Shown here piece after piece: positions 1-10,553 of a stretch of 64,000 nucleotides of DNA (position 1 is its first letter; each line of letters starts with the position of its first letter). Both the position numbers and the translations under genes were made by a program. The DNA comes from Mikania micrantha. Lineage: Eukaryota; Streptophyta; Magnoliopsida; Asterales; Asteraceae. Below the pieces are notes generated by a model. The model saw only the letters and a program-made list of their open reading frames with translations, was not told the DNA's origin and searched no databases. Location: assembly GCA_009363875.1 (NCBI GenBank), contig CM018697.1, positions 48,377,484 through 48,441,483 on the forward strand, written 5' to 3'.

Positions 1-151
1 TCAAACATTTTGTGCATCGGGGAACATATATGCATCAACATACTCCCCTACAACCTTGCTATCAACATACTTCCCTTCAGTTGTAGCTGTTATATTTTCA
101 CACAGAAAATACATCAGTCTCTTTGTTTCTACTTCACCCTCTCAATCTTAA

Positions 152-157
<6 letters not shown>

Positions 158-183
<26 letters not shown>

Positions 184-192
184 CCTCTCTCT
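158..192. repeat. (CT)n microsatellite in the 3' region of D
   Basis: An almost pure CT run. The matching place in element C (about 30815-30835 on the opposite strand) has only a few GA units, so the run expanded in D. Confidence 0.9.
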
Positions 193-1948
193 CCCTCCAT
201 CTTATGTCTTTCTTTTTCATGATTCACTTGCTGAGGACTGCAGTGATATCTTCAACACACATATCTTCATCACTCTTATCACCTGCATCAGTTGATAAAT
301 AATCAAAACTAAATCTTTTGCTTCACATGTGATCATAGTAGATGCCTCATCACAATTCCAATTTCTCTTTGTCACTTATTAACAATAAATCAATTATAAT
401 GTTTACAAAGAATTAGTAAGTCACATCGGATAGTCTAAAAGAAAATAGAAGAAAATTTTTATGAATTTTTTTTCAATGATTTGAATAAACTCCCCCAAAA
501 GCTATGAATTGCAAAATTGTATATCCTAGAATCCTACAAAATTTATATTCTAACTAAAAATTAAATATGTTTTTGATGAGAAAGATCCAAACATGAGATC
601 ATATTGTAATCATACCTCAGCATTACTTGTTGACTATTAATGATATTTATTTATTCGATGCACAAGCCTAGGACGATTGCCAGTATATGGATCCACTTTA
701 AGTCTTACTACTTGTTGTAAATTTTGATTAATGAAAACCAATCACAAGACTTTGTGTTCCCCACTCACTTGAACACATCCCCCGCTTTGTGAAACATCAA
801 CCAACATCGATGCCATTGTAAATTATAAGATCAAATTCTTGCTTAGTTTGATCATGCAAAAATAAAGGAGAATATCTTTTGTGAAATAACAAAGTGTAAA
901 ATAAAACAGAATGTTCAAAATCCGATAACAAGATTGATACTTCCGTATGCGCAGATGAAACCAGGATATTGAACCAAAAAATAACTTAAGTTTAAAACCT
1001 AGCAATCAGATTGATACTTCCGTATACACATAGAATGCCCAAGTTCTAAACAAACCAAGAAAATAAAAACATAATGTCCAAAACATAACAATCCGGTCGA
1101 TACGTAAGTATACGCAGAGAATGTCCATGTTTTTAAAGAAAATAAAAGAAAAATGAACTCAGAATTTCTTTAGAAAATAAAACACATGATCAAACTAGTA
1201 TATGTACTAATACAATTAGCAATCACTAAGGCAAATGGCCACGCACTCAGGACAAAGATCGAACACTGTATTCTAAGTAATGTATCCCACAAAGAATGAT
1301 TATGGTATTAGTCTACATATATCACAACAAATTGAAAGACCTACCAACATATCATACTGAGTGCATTGTGATCGCTTTGTATTTGATCTTCTATGAACCA
1401 AGTAAACTTCAGAATATTACAATGTACAATCATATCTCAAAGGTCGGATCAATTTCTCAATTTTCTAATTTTATATTGTTTTTGATTTTTTAAATTTTCT
1501 CCCCCTAAAATGCTAAAAATGAAAATCTTTTTAATTTTTTGAATTTTATAAGTATATAGAAAAATCAAAATTCCCAGAAAATTGACAACCGATATGATTT
1601 ACGATCTTTGTAAAACATTATGATCAATGTGACTTGAAAATATCAAGAAAATATGACAATGTAATTCCAAACATGTCAAGTTCTCCAGAATAATATGACA
1701 GTTAAAGAATTAGAACGATTTTACAAAATACACGCCAGGAAGTTCCACTATCAATGAGCCCTCCTCCAATTGATAGGTCCTTTTGGAATCCTCCTGCACA
1801 CACTCACAAACCATTAGATAGCTTTGGTCACCCAAGCCTTCGAGATCTTGAGTTTTCCATGAAAATCCATATACCGAAATTTAATCCATTTTCCAGTTGA
1901 AACTAACGAAGTTTCCTTTGAAACTTTGTTTGTTTTTGGTATCCACAA
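193..1948 (-). other. Non-coding 3' region of element D
   Basis: Collinear with the reverse complement of 29202-30880 in element C. It has no reading frame resembling pol. Around 900-1130 are three related units of about 75 bases, each with a TACGGAAGTAT-like core, which C shares. The rest is AT-rich with no recognised feature. Confidence 0.75.
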
Positions 1949-3380
1949 CTATTCTTGTTCAAGTGCATTCTTAAGATAATACTTATCTTGAATCACCACA
2001 TTGTTGTTAAACTCCAAATTAGTCATTAAAGGTTTTGAAAGTTTCAACTTTTCTTCATCCGAGGCTTTCACAAGTTCTTCTTTGTTTTGATTTGGCATTT
2101 TATGTCTTTTAGGAATGAACTTTGAAACCATTGTGACACAAGACTTGGCATTACTAACTTGTCCTTGTAACTCACACAGATAAGGACAATTAGCAATGAT
2201 ATGCCCTCTTGTTCCACACTCAAAACATATTCTCCTCTCCACAAACCTAGGATAATAGTTTTGTACAAACCTATGGTTTTGGTGATTTACCACTGGTGAA
2301 CCATAAACCAATCTTTGATTACTTGTTGAACCCATATGAGTCAAATGTGACTTCTTATCACTTGACGTGAGAGACTCAAAGTTCAACTTTTCACATCTTG
2401 TGGGACTGAGTGAAATCTTGTCTTTGTTCCAAGACTTTGAAGTATCACACTTTGATTCCACTCTGTTTGATGCACATGATGATTTCACAACCCATTTTGA
2501 TTGAATTTGACGTTTAGGTTTTGAACTTGAAAAACCATTTTGTTTTGAAAAGTTCATATTTTCATTCTTTGAAAACTTTTTAATTTCAACCAATTGGATT
2601 TTGAAAGAAACTTTCTTTTTGGATGATGATGCAGAGTTTGAAACACATGATTTTACATCATCAAAGACATTATTGTGAGAATCTTCATAATCCTTATGTA
2701 CATCCATCAACCCACATCTGTACAATGTCTCCTCATCATATTCCTCAAAAGTACAATCTTCAATGATCGGAGGAATGTTGTTATCAGCACAAATTGGAGA
2801 CTTTCCTTTATTGAGAGTGTTATCTATTGAAATTTCACTATCACTGGATTTCTCAATAAGAGGACTTTAAGAAATTATAGAATCATGATGATTCTCCAAT
2901 TTGTGCATGATTCTGTCAAAGTCCCTTTTTGCCTTGTCCATTTTGATTTTAATTTTATTTACTGCATTTGTCAATTCAACATTTACTTTGCTCAAAATAT
3001 GATGTTTTTGTTCAGAAACACTTTCATTGGCATTTGACTTTGACAAATCATCAGTCAACATTTGAACCTGTAATTTCAAATCTGCAATCTGTTTTGAAAA
3101 AACTTTTCATTTGATTTTAAATCCATGTATGCTTTATTGCAGTTTGATAAGTCACATTTCAAATTTATGTTTTCTTCCTCTAAACTCCAAATTTTCCCTT
3201 CAAGAGTTAAACATTTAGAGAATGAGAGTTTATAAAATGTACCTGAACTTACCTCTTTATCTGAAATTGTATGACATTGATCTTCACTGACAATGGTAGT
3301 TGTTTCAGACAAATCATCAGAGGCATCCTCATAAACACTCTCATCCTCTGTTGACACCACATCATCACTTGAAGTTTCAT
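1949..3380 (-). pseudogene. Gag remnant of element D (CCHC zinc knuckle)
   Basis: Broken C-terminal half of a Gag protein, read from right to left in three open segments (3360-3076, 3079-2867, 2725-1949) separated by frame changes. The first two parts are acidic and heptad-rich, as in a coiled coil. The last contains one zinc knuckle (CFECGTRGHIIANC, pattern CX2CX4HX4C), which in this family would bind RNA. The same knuckle is in element C at 28788-28830. The N-terminal capsid-like half is absent because the reading frame runs straight into LTR sequence near 3381. No D(S/T)G protease motif follows the knuckle, so the parent was probably already Gag-only. Confidence 0.8.
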
Positions 3381-3384
3381 AAAC

Positions 3385-3877
3385 GTAGATTTGAAGAATC
3401 GATCACGAAATTCTACGATTCGATCATAAACGTGCGGAATCCGTTTACAACTAGATTTGAATCATCAATGACAATGTAATAGATCATTAATCTGAATTCT
3501 TCATTTATATCCAAGTGTTTACAAACAATAAATGTGAAAATACAACACTTGAACGATCAAAAGAAACAAAGATGAAGAGAGTCTTGATCTTGAGCTTGAG
3601 AGAGAATTTGACTTTGTGTGTGTGAATTGTGAGCTCTAGATCTCCAAGTCTTCAAGTCTACCTATATATAGGTTTCAAAAGGTTTGCCAATAGGTTTGCC
3701 AAAAGGTTTGCCAAACCTTAAATCATGTGAGCATCAAACCTTTTAGCCATCAATCATAGCCGAACCTTCTTGGATCTTTAGCCGAACCCTTAATCATATA
3801 CAACAGACTATGATTTTATATACAACAAGCGAGGTTCACACAATAAATGCAGCTTTCACACAGAAAATGCACTAACA
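3385..3877 (-). repeat. 5' LTR of element D
   Basis: Homologous to the reverse complement of the 603-base LTR of C. It ends in ...ACTAACA, the complement of the C-type start TGTTAGT. At about 493 bases it is shorter, and it contains the same GGTTTGCCAAAAGGTTTGCC-like repeats. It has diverged clearly from C, so D is older. Confidence 0.85.
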
Positions 3878-5162
3878 GGTTCATTTAGATGAAGTTCAAT
3901 TGAAGAATAGGAACGACGAAACCGAGAGCAGCTTTAGTGTCTTGATTTTTCGAGTTCTAGTGTTTGTTCTTGTTGTTCATCCTTACAGACCTGTTCGATA
4001 TGGTGATGGAAGCATTTGTTTGTTTTAATTTGATTTTTATACTCGTTTAAGGTAGGTTTGAATTACGCGTCGAGGGTGTTGAAATTTGGTAATGATTTGA
4101 TATGATCCCAACTGATAATGGTCATAAAGACGATTGAAATCGAATCACACTCTCGAATCCCTGCCAAATTTGTGTTTGATTAGCTGTAATCGCGTAGGAT
4201 TGAGAGATTTTGAGACTGGGTTGAAAATGGGTCGATTTGGAATCCATGGATGATCTAGCTATGTAACCGGGTAAGGGAGGAAAAGGGAATTGGGTTTTGG
4301 CAAATTTGGTCCCTCTCTATTTCCCTCTTTGATATCAGTTTCTAAATTGACAATTTTAGCCCCTTAAACTTTTATTTACTCTTCTTAATTTTTATAAAAT
4401 TAATGTGATGAGTTTTAAATTTTATAGAAACTATTATCCACAAGTATTTATGTGTTTATGGTTGTTTAATCATGGTTTTATTAATATTATTTTAAGTTAT
4501 ATATTTAAAACAATATTTTTTTATTTATTTACTTAAAGTTTATAAAAGAATTTTATGATTTAAGTTAAAAGTTCATAAATTTTTTATTTATTATTTCTAA
4601 AGCTTATAAATGCTTTATTTATCAATTCACAATAAATTAAAATTATAAAATTACGAAAAAAATATTTGTTTACTTATTTACTTGGAACCAAAATTTTAAA
4701 TTTTATAAAAGCTTTTTATGAAATTATTTTGTAAACTATTTTAACTACAACAATGTGATTTGATTTATTTATTTAAATTATATAATTATAAATAGTTTTG
4801 ATACATGCTACATACACATGTATATATGTGTATGTATATTAAATTACATTAAATTTGTTTTATTTTTTTCTCATGTATACTTATATTATGAGTGTGTATA
4901 CTCTTATAAATGAAATTTCAAGTGATGTCATAAATTGGTTATAATTGTTTATTAAAATTTCAGGATTGTTACTCTGAGACATTGTCATGAGGGACCGACT
5001 GGTAGTCATCATGGAGCGACTCTTACTGCAAATCAGGTTTTCGATGCCGGATTCTATTGGCACACCATCTTTAGAGACGCTCACGATATGGTCTGAGCCT
5101 GTGATGCTTTACAAAGGGCACGCAACATTTCATCGCGTGATGAGATGCCCTAGAACGGAATA
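3878..5162. other. Unassigned AT-rich sequence
   Basis: Right flank of D. I see no convincing gene. The first 450 bases look like single-copy or LTR-like sequence, and 4380-4900 is strongly AT-rich. A short open stretch near 4990-5160 has no recognisable domain. It may be part of the unit that ends at the LTR start at 5163. Confidence 0.4.
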
Positions 5163-5705
5163 TGTAACACCCCGACCAATGGCAGAAACTTCGGGACGGC
5201 ACAAAGTGTAGATTGTTCATAGCAGAAGGTATATAGTTGTAAATATATCAAACTTCAATTCCTCATTAATTTCAACATTCAATACATTGTTTTAAATTTC
5301 AAACCCTAAGTATTACATCAATTGAATTCAAACATTAAACATAATTAAAATCCAATCCAAGCTCAGTAATATAGCTAAATGTCATCCTTACCTGAAATAT
5401 GTTTAAAATCAAATGTCAACTACGAATAGTAGGTGAGCTTTACAGGTTTAAGCACACACACAAAAACAGTTTGATAAAAGATAAGTTGTTACATGTGATG
5501 ATAAGCCAATATGAAATAAAACATGTAATTAAACCATACGCAGATCAAATAATGTTAACAAATGATGTTTTACCAAGCTGGCATTCCTAACAATGCTGAA
5601 GTAGTAAACAATCGCTGCGAATGACCGAAGTCAACTCAACCTACAGTGGGATGGTCGGTCCAATAGATATATCATTCTTACTAAATAGTTAAGTTGTAAT
5701 CAATG
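5163..5705 (-). repeat. Old LTR fragment J, part 1
   Basis: Begins TGTAACACCCCGACC, the form expected for a minus-strand Tekay LTR (TGTRACACCCC). E is inserted after 543 bases. Sequence right of E (33943-34172) and right of solo LTR F (36795-37690) continues it. The middle part contains the reversed AACTCACC motif that marks the splice-donor-like site of related LTRs. The distal end and target duplication of J were not found. Confidence 0.55.
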
Positions 5706-7838
5706 TGTGACAGTTGCATACGAGAATTACGTCATAAGTGACGTGAGCACATTTGATCATTCTAGAAATCCACGTTGTTCTAATACTTGTAATTGTTACA
5801 GATTGATAGTAGGCGAGAAATGATGAACGTGGGCGAAAACCGTGTGCAAAACGGAGTCCTGGATTGCCCGGAATCGATAAAAGAAGAAAAATCTCTAAGT
5901 ATTGGTCGAAAGGGCTTATCGCGGTATGCGGAGGTGGGCTTGAGAGTCCTCCGCGGTACGCGATGATTGTAAAATATCTCAGATTCCCGAAAAACTTCGC
6001 GGTACGCGAAGCCAAAATAGGCTCTCCGTCGCGGTACGCGACGGATGAGGCGGTGGAACAAGTTGATCCTTTTATCAGATCTTCATGCAGAAACTATTTT
6101 TATTATCTTTTTCGAACTCAGACGAACTCACAGGAGAAAAACACACACAAACCACCATCAAATCACCTCTTGAAGCTATCGGATCGTGTGGATCGCACCT
6201 GGGGACGTGTTTACAAGTTCTGATCGTCATTTTACCCGCAAAACTCCGTCTGATTAGGTAATGATCCGTATAAACCTTCTAGTTTGATTTAGATTGATTA
6301 GATCTTGATTTTGAACGTAATGACATAGTTAGGATTGTTGATTATTGCCTAGATGATGGCTAGGATTGATTATAAACAAAGAACACGAAGTTTTAACGGT
6401 TAAATCCTTGTTTTGATCCGTTGTAATGTCGGTTTGCATGAAACCATACCCATGATTATAATGGTTTAAACCATTTGATTGTAACAATGTAGTGATTAGT
6501 TTGATTAATCTTTGAAATATAAAGGTTAAATTCAAGTGTTTCAAACTAATCATAATCATTAACATACTCATTGGAATGATTATCTGATGTTTGTGATAAC
6601 AGTCAGATTAGTATGTTAATTCTGGTTATTTCACCTATTCTGATGCTACATTGTGATATTTCATGACATTTGGGTAATCAATAATAAGGATTAATCACTC
6701 CTAAGCCATTAAATCATCTAGAAACTGTTTGAGCATTATAATCAACAACATTAACTATCTGGTTAATCAGAGATTATTCTGATTAATCAAACATGTCATC
6801 AACTTTGAATTAGGAATCTAATGCAATGTAGGTTCCTACATTATCATACATTGTATGATATAACCTTAAATTAATTGAATACATAATTAATATCGAGTTG
6901 ATGATTTACTAAGCAATGTCTTTGACATTGAACGTTCAGAAGGATCTAATCAGTAAACTAGAACATAAATAACTTATTAAATATAACTAAATGCAGAATC
7001 ATCTCTGTACTATCAGTTTGGTGATACTCTGCTACACCTATATCATCAGGTGAGTTTCGTACAACCCTTTTTATTTTTAATCTTTTATAAACATCGGGGA
7101 AACTCTGCAAACTGTTGTCTGAACATATGATATGCATCAATGATATCTGTGTGATTTCATGTGATTTTGTGGGATTTCATGGGATTTTGCCTGTAGACAG
7201 AACTCTATCATGGAACTGAAAGTCCTCATTTTTAACTGTATCTAGTGAACCCATGTGTGGCCGAGCAGAAACATTGATAGTACTATTGGTTGACACCCCA
7301 TTCGCTGGGAGGATTGCATCTCCCCTTGTGTGAATGTTTGTTATCTGTTTCTTGAACTTCTTAATGGTATGATAGACATTAAGATAATGAGGCACTAAGA
7401 TATGTACCGACGGGTAATATCTTGAGACAGACTAGACGTCATAAAGGAACTAGATACGGGTCCCATGGTTATCCGGAACTGAACTTTTGAGAACATGCTT
7501 ATCATATCATATTGTTTTAAATTGAACTGTCGATCTCACCAGCTTTGTGCTGACGTTTCAAATTCAAAACTTTTTGCAGGTAAACAGTAATAGCCGGTGA
7601 GGATGCACTTTTGGGATATTTGCACTTGTATAATTAATATTGTAATTAAATAAATATAGCTGTAATGTAATTGTGATTGCGACATCCTTGTAATGAGTTT
7701 ACTTTAAGTTAATCTGTGTGCTTATGATATCGGTTCAAGTAAGTCACCCCTCACCTCGGAGACATCACCACTATGCTTCCGCAACCGGTTCAGTGACGTC
7801 AGGCTAGACACGAGGTGACGAGGGGTGGGGGTGTGACA
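5706..7838 (+). repeat. 5' LTR of E
   Basis: Starts TGTGACAGTTGC and ends GGGGGTGTGACA. It carries four CGCGGTACGCG-type sites (5917-6044), a 5'UTR-like CA-rich stretch (6115-6175), a donor-like CAG/GTGAGT at 7050, a CAGC/GCTG hairpin at 7540-7552 and an acceptor-like TTTTTGCAG ending at 7579. Confidence 0.96.
5917..6044 (+). promoter_or_regulatory. GTA-loop hairpin array in LTR of E
   Basis: Four sites share the core GCG-GTA-CGC. Two form perfect hairpins: CTTCGCG/CGCGAAG at 5995-6011 and CCGTCGCG/CGCGACGG at 6026-6044, each with a GTA loop. The two upstream sites (near 5920 and 5950) pair only partly. Function is unknown. Position is about 210-340 bases from the LTR start. Confidence 0.75.
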
Positions 7839-7841
7839 GGG

Positions 7842-7854
7842 TGGTATGAGAGCC
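7842..7854 (+). promoter_or_regulatory. Primer binding site of E (initiator tRNA-Met type)
   Basis: TGGTATGAGAGCC lies three bases after the LTR. The usual sequence, present in N at 52404-52416, is TGGTATCAGAGCC, so E has a C-to-G change at the seventh base. Confidence 0.9.
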
Positions 7855-8120
7855 ATAGGTTATAGAGAATTAGGTTGACTTAGAGACCTAGACTATAACC
7901 ATAGGCTCGTATAGTGACACAGAGAGCACCGAACATTAATATTGAACAAAACTTGTTTTGAATTAAGCCAGGATAATCAGGTGGTACAAATTCCAGTTAT
8001 GAGTGGCCAGCATAACTGAAATTTACAACACGTGTGCATTCTAGTTTGATTTAATTTAAGCAAAACACTAACAACAGTAATGACGAATAGTTGCATTAAG
8101 ATAGGAGGACGTCTCATATC

Positions 8121-8510
8121 ATGTTTATGTTGAATTTTATTATTCAATATTTATTCCATGATACTGATCAGAGATTTTCATACGTGATAATTGATGATAC
8201 TCCTCCCACTAGTTTGATCTCGGATTTCGATTCATCGGAAGCATCGTTGGCGACTTCCCAGTCTGTATCACATGTATTAGCTATGTTATCACCACATGCA
8301 CTAATTGCTTCACCCAAACATTCTTAAGCACCAGGTAAGAATGCTTATACAGGGAAGAGGCAGAGTTAATCACTTTAGAGGATTCAGGCATGTGATGGAC
8401 TTCGACACATGTGAGCTCAAGCTCTCAAGACTACCGGTCTTCCCCCAAGATGACAGCGGACACCGAGAGATGTGCTTAACATTACTCATGAGTTGAGAGA
8501 ATCCTCCCAC
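8121..8510 (+). pseudogene. Decayed ORF0 of E
   Basis: An open frame at 8121-8327 contains QRFSYVIIDDTP followed by a Ser/Asp-rich stretch. This aligns with the ORF0 proteins of N (QRFPYVILDDTP, at 52780 and 61400). A second match (ATCCTCCCACCAAGC) lies near 8500. The Pro-rich part is missing and the frame stops early, so no full protein is made. The match shows that ORF0 was present in the ancestor of E and N. Confidence 0.7.
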
Positions 8511-8822
8511 CAAGCGGAGCTATGAACACAACTTTAGCAGGTTAGCTAGGATCTACAGACTATACGCCATGAGATACAGCGGTCCCGTATTATTCTAAAG
8601 AATATTGGTATTACCGTATTAGAGATACTTATGTCATACCTGTTTCTTATGAAGCAGGTGAATGTTCTAGATACGGTATCATCTTTGAATACCCTGTGTG
8701 TGAATGTATGAACTATATATTAATATCAAACTTGTATGAACTATAACTAGATAATAAAAGAGAACGATGTGAGAACATTACTATATGATAACATTTTTGT
8801 ACGAGAATATGAGAACATTTAT

Positions 8823-9010
8823 GTACGAGAACATATCTATGGTATGTATGAGAACTTAATGTATGAACTGAGAACATATTAGAGAACTTGTATGAGAACA
8901 TGTCCTAGTTCTGTATGAACATATTTCTAAAAACATGTGTTGCAATGCAAAGAGCTGGGTAAGACTCTAACATGTTTTTGAAATAACAGGACTAAGTATA
9001 ACTACGAACA
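8823..9010 (+). promoter_or_regulatory. Conserved leader block before gag (E)
   Basis: 188 bases align without gaps to 53859-54046 of N with two mismatches by eye. It holds GAGAAC repeats, an inverted repeat AAAAACATGT (8929-8938) with ACATGTTTTT (8970-8979), a CTCTAAC branch-like motif and an acceptor-like AACAG ending at 8989. A packaging, splicing or translation role is possible. Confidence 0.65.
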
Positions 9011-9197
9011 TTTGTGTGATCTTTGTGTACTGAAAACATGTCTGAACTATATCGATGTAGTTATACTATATTTATTATAATCACATTTCAACATGAATTT
9101 TCAGTATCACTGAATATGGTTGAAATTATGTGATTCAAAGGGTTATATTTTTAATGTTCTTGAACTGATCCGGGTTTATCGACATGTGAGCAGAACA

Positions 9198-10553
9198 ATG
9201 GCTCCAAAACGTGGTCGACCAGCCAAGAACGCTGCCAAGAACATTACTAACCCTGAACTGAATCAAGTCCAACCTGTGAACGTGGAATCAAATCTGGATC
9301 CACGTGTCAATTCGGAAACAAACAGGGCTCCACCCGTGAATGTTGAAACGAATACGGTTCCACTTATGGCTGCTAGTGGAGCTGAACTAAATAAAGCAAT
9401 GATAGCTCGAATTCTAAATGAGCAACTGGTGGCAGTTATCCCAGGTATGTTGGCTCAATATCAGCAGAACATAGCTTCTAGCTCACGTGGAAGCCATATA
9501 GAGCGCAACATTACTGACAGGAACACAGAAACTTATACTACCACCAGTATGAATATAACAGTTTTAGATTCTCCACCACATGGATGTACATACAACTACT
9601 TTAAAACTTATAATCCTCCCGATTTTACTGGAAAGGAAGGAGTTGAGTGGTTGTTAAAATGGATCAAAGAGATGGAAACAAAACTTCAAATCAACCAGTG
9701 TTTAGAAGAGCACAAAGTAACATATGCTACTTGTTCTCTTAAAGACTCGGCTTTGATATGGTGGAATACCCAAGTAAGATTATTGGGTACGGCCACTGTT
9801 GATGTAATGGGTTGGAAGGAGTTTAAAACTTTGATAATTTCAAAATATTGCCCGGCTATCGAAATCATGAAACTACAAGAAGAGTTCTTGAATCTTTCAA
9901 TGATAGGTACGAAGTGTTGGAGATATACGGAACGATTTCATGAACTCACATGTCTATTTCCTGACATGTTTCCTACTGAGCTAGTTTTAGTAGAAAAGTA
10001 TATTCATGGTTTGGTTCCTCAAATTCGTGAAATGGTAGCTGCTGCAAAAATTACAACTTTAGAACATACCATTATCTTAGCCAATAGATACACTGATGAG
10101 GCAATAAGAAACGGTACCCTAACAACGATAGATGAGGAAAGTTCTAGCGGTACTAAAATCAAGGCACCTAGTAACACAAGAGGAACAAAAAGGAAGAGGT
10201 TTCAGAAAAACAAAACCAAAGCTCCGGCTGAGACTAGCCGAAGCAAACAAATTGTGAAAAAGTATGGTACGGCTCTTCCAGAAAGGAAAGGATATACTGG
10301 GCAGGCGCCCAAATGTAATAAGTGTCCTTATCATCACATAGGACTATGTCTTGAATGTACAAACTGTAATCGAATCGGACACTACGCCAAATACTGTAAC
10401 TTTCCTGCTCGTCAATCCAACCAAGAACCACGACAAACTACTCAAGCAAACCGAACGTGTTTCAGGTGTGGAAGTCTCGATCATTTCATGAGAAACTGTC
10501 CAAACAATAATAACAATAATCAGAGGAATGAAGCTAGGAGAAGAGCTTCTTAG
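9198..10553 (+). CDS. gag: Gag polyprotein of E
   Basis: 451-residue Gag, which would form the virus-like particle and bind the RNA. The start chosen is the ATG of MAPKRGRP at 9198, because the same start is conserved in both N copies; the open frame runs further upstream without such support. A Lys/Asn/Pro-rich head is followed by the retrotransposon Gag domain (about residues 130-310, with DFTGKEG, WWNTQ and ERFHELT motifs). A basic linker and two complete CCHC knuckles follow (CTNCNRIGHYAKYC and CFRCGSLDHFMRNC). It ends at TAG where N reads CAG and continues into pol, so the stop is probably a mutation that separates Gag from Pol. Nucleotide identity with N is clearly lower here than in pol. 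Confidence 0.88.
   Translation: MAPKRGRPAKNAAKNITNPELNQVQPVNVESNLDPRVNSETNRAPPVNVETNTVPLMAASGAELNKAMIARILNEQLVAVIPGMLAQYQQNIASSSRGSHIERNITDRNTETYTTTSMNITVLDSPPHGCTYNYFKTYNPPDFTGKEGVEWLLKWIKEMETKLQINQCLEEHKVTYATCSLKDSALIWWNTQVRLLGTATVDVMGWKEFKTLIISKYCPAIEIMKLQEEFLNLSMIGTKCWRYTERFHELTCLFPDMFPTELVLVEKYIHGLVPQIREMVAAAKITTLEHTIILANRYTDEAIRNGTLTTIDEESSSGTKIKAPSNTRGTKRKRFQKNKTKAPAETSRSKQIVKKYGTALPERKGYTGQAPKCNKCPYHHIGLCLECTNCNRIGHYAKYCNFPARQSNQEPRQTTQANRTCFRCGSLDHFMRNCPNNNNNNQRNEARRRAS

Larger units (their letters stand above)
1..3877 (-). mobile_element. Element D: internally deleted Gag-only LTR retrotransposon, 3' end outside window
   Basis: This is a minus-strand relative of element C. Bases 1-30 match the reverse complement of the last stretch of C before its 3' LTR, so D's own 3' LTR should begin about 30 bases left of the window. 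The 5' LTR lies at about 3385-3877. The gag remnant (1949-3380) joins the LTR directly at about 3381. The primer site, leader and N-terminal half of gag that C retains are therefore missing. No protease, RT or integrase is present. D keeps a coiled-coil segment (about 2810-3240) that C has lost, so C and D carry different deletions of one parent. The left target duplication cannot be seen. Confidence 0.85.

Noticed and set aside
5864..6223. 119-codon frame in the LTR of E (also at 31962) containing Arg/Tyr-rich repeats
   Set aside because: It runs over the hairpin array, and the same array is open in several frames. The frame is not kept in H or N.
7177..7395. 72-86 codon minus-strand frame repeated in all E-type LTRs (also 33276, 42484, 51697, 60318)
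   Set aside because: It lies antisense in the LTR, differs by frameshifts between copies (72 versus 86 codons) and has no recognisable domain. It recurs because the LTR recurs.
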